Positions 55,071 to 64,000 of a stretch of 64,000 nt of DNA are shown in pieces. The DNA lies in the NCBI RefSeq assembly GCF_001625305.1, contig NW_017802947.1, forward strand, positions 340,871-404,870. The letters run 5' to 3'. Under the pieces are notes generated by a model. It did not search any database. It saw only the letters and a program-made list of their open reading frames with translations, and was not told the DNA's origin. Source of the DNA: Branchiostoma belcheri (lineage: Eukaryota; Chordata; Leptocardii; Amphioxiformes; Branchiostomatidae). Position numbers and translations under genes: made by a program. The stretch's first letter is position 1; every line of letters begins with the position of its first letter.

Positions 55071-55440
55071 TAGGCCACAGCAAGTGAATGTAATGGATGA
55101 CATCCTCCTCCTACTCCAAATTTAATGCGATAAGGTGAGAAAAAAAAAACAAGGTGGGCCAAAAAACAAGATTCCTACATTTTCAACTTTTAGATCATAA
55201 ACCTTGCTAAACAAAAATTTAACAGTATTACCTGTCCGTGTAGATGTGTATGATACATGTATCTCAATTAACAATTGTAGAAAAATAATTAATACATACA
55301 TGATGAAGCACCTTACAAGTTTTTTTTGTCAGCATTTGCCATCAAACATGAACAATGGTGTCTCAACTTTTTTACAAAATAAGGCAAAAATCAATATGTG
55401 CTGATGTCATCCATGAAAATTAATTGCTACATGGCTTTAC
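55071..55440. mobile_element. TIR element, diverged AGGCCAYGTTGATT family
   Basis: TAGGCCACAGCAAGTGAATG then TAATGGATGACATC on the left mirrors GATGTCATCCATGAAAATTA then GCTACATGGCTTTA on the right. The ATGGATGACATC subterminal motif is shared with the element at 41409-41677. Intronic in INPP5E. Confidence 0.65.
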
Positions 55441-56946
55441 TAAGTAGACCCATACTGTCAAACACAATCTTGTTCTTTCGTCTTCTCCACTCAAGTCGTG
55501 GCAACACCCATCTTTTTATCTTATTGCAAGACTCGTTTGATATGGAAAAACAGGATTCTTAATGGACCAAACTACTGAGTACTAAGAGCTACACGCATAT
55601 GTATGCTGAATATCAATCAATCCCTTCAGCAATCCAAGGCCCATAAATTCCCTGTATTACTCCTTGGTAACCAGACTTGTTTGCATTACTGAGTTCCAGG
55701 TGTTTGTGCCAGTAGTGCTCTGTAGAGATTTAAAAGCATTTCCTTGCAGCTCTTATCGGTAAGCTGTCATCGTTGCTAGGACAATGTTTATATGAGCAAC
55801 ACTGTTCACTGTACGGGTATTGTTGACAATGTGGTAGATAATGGTATATTCATATATGATATAGCTTATGCTGAGGAGAAAGTGTTTCATAATAATTTGT
55901 TAACTGTCTATACTCTATATTGGGGCTGTTAAATTTAAGATATAACTTGACATTTCAATTTTTCAAATCTTGGCAAAGTTGCTTTGTTGATTCACATATT
56001 TTGTATTGTCTTTTATTTTGCCATTCATGTATATACCATGCAGTAAATAATACAATTTTAATCATTACCAAGTTACAACTACAGGTTTTAAAGAAATATT
56101 AAGTCAGATATGATTACAACTTACAAAGTAGGTAAAATTAGTAGAAATGTGTTTCCAGAACCAAGTATTGGGTTTTAAATTGCCTAATGGGTTTTATTAG
56201 TATATTACCTTAGAAAGGTCAACAAAAATCTGTTGATAAATGAGGCATTGATGGTTAGAATATTATGTACATAGTGCTTTTGTCTGTTGCAAATGGTATT
56301 CTGGGTTTTAAAATTCCAATGCTGATCCAAACTGTGCTTTACTTTTGAGCATTGTGAGTCGCATTTGAACCACCAGCCACTCTCTATTGTACGTGTCCAG
56401 ATTTTTCCTGAGCTCTTGTTGCATTCCCGTTTTTAGAAATAATCTGTGCAAGTGACTTGGAAAGACCTCTGGAGACAGGAGACACTGAAAAGCTTTTAGG
56501 GGCATTAATTATAAACATCCTTACTGTACATATAGCTTCAGTGTATTTGGACTTTGGATGAGTAAACGTGACCTGTATGTTATGAGATTGCTAATCATTT
56601 ATTAGACTTAGTCATGTATGTAACGACTTGAATATGTACTAATATATGTTTGCATAAGATATTTTTAATGGTAATAAGAAGCTGATTGTAAGTCCATAAT
56701 CATATGATCAAGAGGTTTAAGATGTGAAAGAAACATGTTTTAGTCTGAAGAAGTAGGAGACCATCAATTATTCACTCTGTAGTTATGTAATATTAAGGTC
56801 TACATTAGATTTCCAGTGCTCATGAACTCAATGTATACAGTATAGTCATGGCTGAAATACCTAATCTGACAGTTGTTGACTTACAGATGTACAATAATGC
56901 GTAGTTTGATTCTGTTATTGTTTACAAAACACAGGTTACTGGCAAC

Positions 56947-59900
56947 ATGTCTGACATCGGAGCAGAAACTGACAGCCTAGGCACCGGTGAGGAGGGCTCG
57001 GCCGCGGGCTCCCCAGCCACCAAGAAGAAGCATCGCCAGCCTAAAAAGAAGACCCTGGCCAGACTAAAGGCCATGAAGAAAAATGCCATGGGGAGTAGCG
57101 AAAGCCTGGGAAATTCCTCACAGGCTGACTCTGAGAGAGGAAACGAGGGGAAAGAAGAAGAAAAGTCTGAGGTGAAACCAGACACGAAAGAGTCCACGTC
57201 CAAAGAAACCGGCGAAAAGGATCCTGAAAATTCTGATGAGTCAAAACCCAAGCCGAAACCAAGACGGAGATTTAAGGAGTTGGCTCAGAGTGGTGACGAA
57301 GCAGATAGAAACTCCTTGTCTGACTTCGAGGGTAAGCACTCTCCCCGTCCCCCCAGCAAGCCTAAACCAACGACGCGTAGGTTCGGTAGTACAGACAGTC
57401 TGAAGTCTAGTTCTTCTGTAGATGTAGAGAATAAGTCACAAGGTTTGAACTTACCCAAAAAGACTGCTAGTGAGTCGTCCACAGATTCAGCAGTCACCAG
57501 GTCCCCCCGTCCAGGCCAGTGGAGGGGACCCATCGAGCCAAAAGTCAAGGAAACTAAACCAACCGCTGTCGCCCTGTCAGACTACAGTTCAGATGACGGC
57601 GTAGAGACGAAAAAAGACGAAAAACACAGGAAAGATAAAGAACAAAAGGGATCTAATTCCACTGGGAACACTTCAAAAGAAAAGGATTCACCTGGGAAAA
57701 GTACTACCCCTGCGGGCAGTGAAAACAAAGGTAACCAAGACGCTAAACAGGTTATAGGGGGAAGTAGTTCAACTGGTAGTGGGGTGCCTAGTGGGTCATC
57801 TTCTGACGACGATGTTGTCATATCGACTGGTAAACCTAAATCAGACAAAGGAGACTCCAAGACAAAAGAACAGAAGACAGAGGGTAACATTTCTTCTCCA
57901 AAAACAAGTCATGTGAACGATAGGACAGGTGGTGTTTCAGAAAAGGTAGAAATGAACAGAGGTAAGGACAGTGACGACAGTGATGGTTCCCTACCTGACA
58001 TGGTGCCAGAACTGGAGGCAAAGCTGACTGCGAAGTTGAAAATGGAAGACAAGGGACCCAAGACGTCAACGCCCTTAAAGAGACAGTCGTCCTCTCTAAC
58101 CAGCGACACTTCATCGTTAGTTTCCGTGACCAGCGAATCCTCTTCGGAAGAAGACGACCTATTCCTGACCAATCACAAGCCGGGATTGAACAGATTGGAG
58201 CCGCTAAAAGGAGCGCCAAACCTACCTCCCATAGAGGGAAATGCGTCGTCGCAGTCGCTGAGAACGACGATCAAAACAGAGTTCCCAGTGTATTCGCTGT
58301 ACCACGGGGAGAGGTCGAACTCCATGCCAGGTCTGAACGCCGGGCACCAGCTGAGCCGTACAGAGTCGGACATGTCCGTCATGTCGTTCCAGTCTGTCAG
58401 CGCTCTGCCCATGATACAGACTAGGGCTGCAAGAGACAGGTAAGAACTGCATTCATATTGTAAACTTAGATTATTCCCCATATGTTACAAAACTTACATA
58501 CTACTATTACTAGTCAGGGTTCTCCCCAGGATTTGAGAGTACCCCGGAGGAGGGTGTGAAGCACCCCAGACGACGCGTTAGCGTCGTGGGGGGGAGGTCT
58601 GGAGGGGGGGCATGGCCCCCCCTCCAGAGGGGGGAAGCTGAAGCATTTTTCTTTATCTAAATACAAATGGAAGCCATTTCCTGCAACTTCAGGTTTTGAA
58701 CTGCCAGAAAAAATGTTAACATTCAGGAAAAAATTGGGCATAGGTTCCACGCTCTGACCCCTAACCGGGGGCCAACGGTGCCTACAAGTTCGACAAGTGA
58801 AACAGAATATGACATTAAGTCATACATTTTCCACTTGGAACTTGAGGCAAGCAATTATGGGAAAATGTAGAGAAGCTGGGACAAAAACCTTCTTATCCTA
58901 ATGCTAATCCTTATGTTATCACCAACTTGTAAACAAGTCCCTTATAATTATCAAAGTACCATCAAAAGTACCATCAAAACAAAATTTCACTTCTCTAACA
59001 TTAAAAATCGGTCCCATGTTTAGAAATACACATTCAAGAAAATACTTTTAGAATTTAAAAAAAAAAAAATAAATACTGAAGAAAAAATATTAATACTGCA
59101 CAATATTTTATTGGTTTCTATCCCTTTGCTTGTCTACAAGTCGATAATGTGATTGTATCAATTTTCAAACGCCCTAAAATTAGCTAAATCGGCGAATTAA
59201 GGTGATTGCGCAATGGACGTGCCCTATGACCTTCGACCTTTTGGGGGTCACGCAGGCGTCAACAGTGCCCTCCCCATGCCTTGCCCGTCCGTTTTCGTCG
59301 GCAAATTTCTGCTTTTTTTAGAGGTTTTGAGACCTTAAAACTCACACCATGGGAGAAATAAACCACATACGTTATTTTTATGGTAAATATCGCTAAAATG
59401 GACCATGCATTTTTTTGTCGCGTTGCCGATTTTTGGCAGAAGCCTTGCGGCGCGGCCGCCATGTGCTACGCCGATAGGTACAGGCCGTCCCCCGTCCGGG
59501 TTTGTGGGCAAAATTCTGCTTTTTTTTAACGTTTCGTGACTTAAAAACCGACAGCAGGGGAAAAATAAATCGTATACGTTATTTTCATGGGAAATACCGC
59601 TATCATGAACCAGACATTTTCTGTCGCGTTAACGAATTTCGCGGCCGCCACATGCTTCATAATGTCGCGGTACGGTAGGGAATTTTCTACGGTTTATAAG
59701 TTCGTAAACGTATCGGCTTTTATTTTTAAACTTATTATCAGGGTCGAGGGCTTTGGTTTACCATGGAGGTAGAAAAAAGGAATGGGTTTACAAAGAAATC
59801 AGACAATTAGCTTTCTTTACACGACTTCAAAACGCTAGCGGGGCGCCCGATGTTCCACCAATGACAGCGATTCTCTCAGTAGCGTCGTGCGAAATACTCA

Positions 59901-62900
59901 TTGTTTACTCGATTATCGCCCCATTCACAAGTTTTCAGAGACAATGCCGGCGGGAAAATAGACGCTACTAAGCCCCGAAATCAGGAAATTTTCTCGAATT
60001 TTAGCGAAATTTTGTAGAAAAATCGGGATGCAACACCCTAAATTTGGAAAGCAGTATACTGGCGCTGAGCTGGGAGTAGCCTGGCGCAGCGCCCCTGTTC
60101 CATCGTCTGGGGAGAACCCTGCTAGTACATGTTCATAACAATCATGGTGAGAAAGAAAACCAATCTAGTATTTGGTACCACCATGCATGTAGTCACTGCA
60201 TTTTGCTATGATTTATAACAATTAAGCAATTTTTCTCAAAGATATTTTACAATTTTGCTTGCTAGCTTTGAAATCAAAATTTGTTTTAAATTTTGTTTCA
60301 AATTCAAAATAGAAACTAAAACATTTCATGACCAATTACGCATACATGTACATGTAGTTGGATTGTGAATGCAGTTTACTGGGTAATACTTAGTCTTAGC
60401 TCTTTATCATTGACAAGTTTGCAAAACTTACCATTCAAAGGTAAAGTTGTTCTATTTATTGAAAAACATCACCCAGCCTATAAAATGACATTCTGGAATG
60501 TCTGGTCATTCATGTCATAGAACAACTGTTCCTGTTGACAAATATACCTGTTCTAGAACAACGAAAACAAACCAGTAAATAAAGGAAGGCACTAGAATTG
60601 TTTCACACTTGAAAGAAGATAATTTCATCACTGCACCATTTAAGCAGTCCCAGTTTTTTTTTATTGTTTTGTTTTCCTTAAATTTTTGGGATGTCAATAA
60701 GGAGATTCAGCATGAAGAGAGGCAAATCTGCCTTGGCTGTGACTAACCCTGTCAAGTCTAAGAGTTCCTTCCATACTGTCAGGTTACTTAAACAGTTGTT
60801 TTTTTTTTCAGTCTTTAAGTACTAGTGTTTTACAAAATTGAATGCAGAATGTGTGATCTCTTAATTCTCTATAACAACAAACCAATAATGCTCCCAGTTT
60901 GACAATGTTTTGTATTTTGTCTCTTTATGTTTCAGTTTTGATTTGGATTTTTTGAAAAATATGTTAGTCTTTAAAACAGAAAAAGATATTTCTCTATTTT
61001 GTGTCCTACTTCAATCAAATGGTCACCACAACCACATTGAATTTCCAGCAGTTCTGGTGAGTATGGGGCATGACAAATAGTGTACATTTTGCTATGTCAT
61101 ACTCAGGAGTTATCTGCTAGGCAGCAGCATGAGCTCTGGAGCCCTGCTAGGACAGGACGAACTGGAGAGATACTTCCCTGACCGAAGGATGACCATCTTT
61201 GTAGGGACATGGAACATGCATGGCGAAAAGGTATACATAATTTCCTCTGGGCAGTCTTTACCATGCCCTAAGTTAGCAAAATGGAGAGAACTTCATTTTT
61301 GGCAAATGGTTCTCACTGTCACAAGATGCACCTTGCAATTTTTTTTAACAGTTGCATACTATATGTAGTATGTCAACAATGGTTAGGTACATGTACATGT
61401 ATAGGTAGCATATTGTATATCCTGTCACTGTATTTAATTGCATTTTGACTAAACTACTAGTATGTCAACAATGGTTGGGTATGGCATTATAATGTATATC
61501 CAGTCACTGAATCTAATTGCATTTCAACTAAACACATGTAAGTCATCCAATTATTCCAGATAGAAGCATAGATGTAATTATATATTACATTGAAGTATAG
61601 AGGTGTCCCAAACACCTGCTGTCAGTCTCCCATTAGATTATCCCATTGAAATTCAATAACAAGTAACAATATCAAGTGCCCGAACCCAATAATGTTTGGT
61701 AATTGCCAGGGTGTCATCTTGAAAATGAAATGTGACAAAAATATTCAATTTACGTGTTTGGTTAAATTGACTGCATTTTATCTGTTGAATATTTGAGATG
61801 CAACCTCTTCTTGCAAAATCACACCCTTCCTCAGTTAGATCCATATGAAAGCTGCCCAGATAGAATTGTAAACATTTTCATTCTGTCCACACACATGTAC
61901 AGGACCTGCCTGAGAAGATCGATGACTTCCTCCTGCCTGAGTGCTGTGAATATGTCCAGGACATGTATATAATGGGCTTTCAGGAGGGCACGCCCACAAG
62001 GTATGCGTGTTAATGGAACTGGTTGCTTTTTAGCCTTGATACCCAAAACACCAACACAAAGCTAGGCGGATGATTGTATATGCAGAAGTGAAATACTTCT
62101 GAGATAAAAAGGGCAATTTTGCAAGGCTATAGAGGCAACAAGCAATTTCACATCTGGAAGTGAAGATATCTTCTAGTAGAATTGAGCGGGATGGTACATA
62201 ATAGCCATTTATGGACGTTACTATAACTCTTTCTGCCAGGAGGTACAATTCCTCTTCACTTAGACTGCTGGAAAATAAAATCCCTACCTTCTAAGAAACT
62301 CATTCAAAAGTAAGATTGAAATATATATCATTGCCAAGATGGCAAGCAGGTATCTTCTGCAAAACGCTGTTCTTTGGACCGATCCCAGTGTGTGTTGTAC
62401 TTAGATAGAATACGTTGGTGAAGGTTAGGCATCCAGGTAATAAGATACGCCAAAAAACAGGTACTCAAAAAACTGGGTAGGATTTTGGAAACGGTCAGAC
62501 ATTGATCAGGTAGCAAACACTACCATTTGTCAGTGATACTGGAGAGTTGTCAGAAAAGCAGATGTTTAAGCATGAAATATAGATTGATATGCAAGTCAGT
62601 GATGACAAATTTTTTTAAAGTCCAAAATGAAGCAAAAGTTACACAAATCAAGACAAGGATGATGCAAATTATAAACCTGCTTTCCAGACAACTCTCAACT
62701 GTCACTGACGAAAAGTAATGGATGCTACCTGAAACATCTGACTGTGTCCAAAATCATATCCAGTTGCTTGAGTACTTGTTTTTTTTTTTTTTTGCTTATT
62801 TAGACAGAACAATGGACCAATCACTGTTGTGTGTTGCAAGTGAATTAAACATTGCACCAATCACCATTGTCTGTTGTATTTTGATTAAACATTGAGCCAA

Positions 62901-63976
62901 TCCCTGTTCTTTTCTTATAATTTGATTAAACTATGGACCAATCCCTGCCCTTGTTACAGGCGTGAGTGGGAGATCCGGATGCAGGAGACCCTGGGCCCCA
63001 CACATGTGCTGTTCTACTCCGGGACCTACGGAGTTCTCCACCTCTGTGTCTTCATCAGGAGAGACCTCATCTGGTTCTGTTCAGGTGGGTCAAAACTTGG
63101 GTATTTCTCATGTAGTTAAGTTGTTTTTGAATGATTGGATTGGGCAATATCTTAATCAAGTAATCCCTAGCGGAATGTGAGGGAGCGCAAATAGATTAAC
63201 CTAAGACAGGTGAAGCAGGTGAAATAGACAGGTGATGTATAGTAATGAGCTTATGGGCAGGTGGAGCTATATAAGACAGAGAGAACCACGAGGTAAGCGT
63301 GCAGACCAACTTGAGTGCCGGACGGTGAGGGGGGTTACTGGATGGGGATAACCGCGCAAGTGTTAAGGGAAGGGGTGGGTTGTGGGAGGGTGGGTGTAGA
63401 GGGAAGATATTTGGGAGGGGGGGCAGATGAAAACAGCGGAGGGATACTTGAGAAAGATAGAGTCAAATTTTTGTCCGTCATGAGTGACAAAATTCCATCA
63501 AATGGCAGAAAGATGGATGCTGGCCAGAACACTTACTGAGTCTAACTACCAGGAATACACAGTATACGACTGTCTGTTTTTTTTTTAAATAACAGTTGCA
63601 GAAGAAGATACTGTCAGTACAAGAGCCTTCTCCCAGATAAAAACCAAGGTATGTTATTCCAAGCATTGAGTAGTAGAACTCTAAACATCCCTTTTTTTGC
63701 AACTTAAGTGAGTTTCTGTCTGCTTTTTAAGCAGGTACAATTTCATATTACCTTCTAAAAAGAATTACTGTAATTGTAACATACAGTATTTCTCATACAG
63801 TAGATTCAATTGGTGTTGCCATTGTATCATGATTTGTATTTGATGAAGCTACGTATACTGGTAGTTAAGTTGATGTTCATTTTAACCTTCAACTTGATGT
63901 TTCCTGCAGGGTGGGCTTGCCGTTTCCTTCAGCTTCTTTGGGACGACCTTTCTCTTTATCAACTCTCACTTCACCT
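56947..63976 (+). CDS. INPP5E: Inositol polyphosphate 5-phosphatase E, 3' end beyond window
   Basis: Coding exons in the window are 56947-58439, 61107-61230, 61903-62000, 62960-63084, 63596-63648 and 63910-63976, all in phase. Exon 1 encodes about 497 residues, disordered and rich in Lys, Ser and acid ([20 protein letters not shown] near the start), like the long unstructured N-terminus of vertebrate INPP5E. The catalytic 5-phosphatase domain begins after [20 protein letters not shown] with [20 protein letters not shown], then [63 protein letters not shown] and FLFINSHFT. The Asn of GTWNMHG and the Glu of GFQEG match catalytic-metal positions. INPP5E removes the 5-phosphate of PI(3,4,5)P3 and PI(4,5)P2 at the primary cilium. 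The rest of the domain and any CaaX end lie to the right of the window. Confidence 0.95.
58515..60121. mobile_element. 1.6-kb hAT-like element in INPP5E intron
   Basis: Starts CAGGGTTCTCCCCAG and ends with the inverse CTGGGGAGAACCCTG. Near the left end a C/G-rich stretch with ACGACGC/GCGTCGT hairpins is seen. No transposase frame is present, so it is non-autonomous. The flanks share only CTAGT, so a target-site duplication is not certain. Confidence 0.75.
59283..59655. repeat. Diverged 210-bp duplication inside the hAT-like element
   Basis: CCCGTCCG, then AAATTTCTGCTTTTTT, ATACGTTATTTT, ATGGTAAATATCGCT and CGCGGCCGCCATGTGCT at 59283-59467 recur in the same order with mismatches at about 59494-59655. 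Confidence 0.65.
62526..62713. repeat. Foldback element with about 50-bp arms in INPP5E intron
   Basis: TTTGTCAGTGATACTGGAGA and GTTGTCAGAAAAGCAG on the left are mirrored by CTGCTTTCCAGACAACTCTC and ACTGTCACTGACGAAA on the right. Confidence 0.65.
62811..62958. repeat. Imperfect tandem repeat reaching an INPP5E splice acceptor
   Basis: Units of about 50-60 bases containing ATTAAAC, ATTGNRCCAATC and CTGTT repeat three to four times directly before the acceptor of the exon starting at 62960. The last unit supplies the pyrimidine tract. Confidence 0.6.
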
Positions 63977-64000
63977 GTAAGTATTTTGTCATACATCAGA

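Noticed and set aside
58515-60129. 8-bp target-site duplication for the 1.6-kb hAT-like element
   Set aside because: Flanks share only CTAGT with a one-base shift, too weak to claim.

Overview
The window looks like a chromosomal segment from an invertebrate chordate, most likely a lancelet (Branchiostoma). This is inferred from the gene content (TADA1, USP20/33, INPP5E and serine racemase homologues that read close to the vertebrate proteins), small phased exons in kilobase introns, a single-exon LRR receptor gene, and a very dense load of short foldback/TIR elements and truncated retroelements. There is no bacterial-type operon, CRISPR array, rRNA or phage. One 20-base run of N flanked by poly-C marks an assembly gap at 53824-53843.

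Layout. 1-7956: no convincing host gene; it holds a CpG-rich stretch, a large palindrome and a GIY-YIG retroelement fragment. 7957-11222 (+): serine racemase-like enzyme, six exons, complete. 12302-14356 (-): intronless LRR transmembrane receptor with a tyrosine-rich tail. 16231-18993 (+): four-exon sulfotransferase-like gene with an in-frame TAA in its last exon. 20359-24063 (-): TADA1, a SAGA-complex subunit, eight exons, complete. 26416-36434 (+): a multi-exon gene I do not recognise. 40187-49511 (-): USP20/USP33-type deubiquitinase, with a 5' untranslated exon near 50632. 56947-63976 (+): INPP5E-type inositol polyphosphate 5-phosphatase, running off the right edge. The deubiquitinase and INPP5E genes are arranged head to head around 50.7-51.3 kb.

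The genes do not form one pathway. They cover chromatin and ubiquitin control (TADA1, USP20/33), ciliary phosphoinositide metabolism (INPP5E), D-amino-acid metabolism (serine racemase) and cell-surface recognition (LRR receptor). Most remaining DNA is introns filled with non-autonomous transposons. One hAT-type element has a perfect 8-bp target-site duplication, one TIR element has a 9-bp near-perfect duplication, and there are several foldback families, two LINE 3' ends sharing one terminal motif and various tandem duplications.

Most worth following up: a near-perfect RFX X-box inside the first intron of the ciliary INPP5E gene; the premature stop and partial exon duplication in the sulfotransferase gene; a cysteine at the serine racemase cofactor-contact position normally held by serine; a pre-miRNA-like hairpin at 28738-28812; and the unrecognised gene at 26-36 kb with uncertain 5' end and splice phases. 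No clear new multi-gene system was found.
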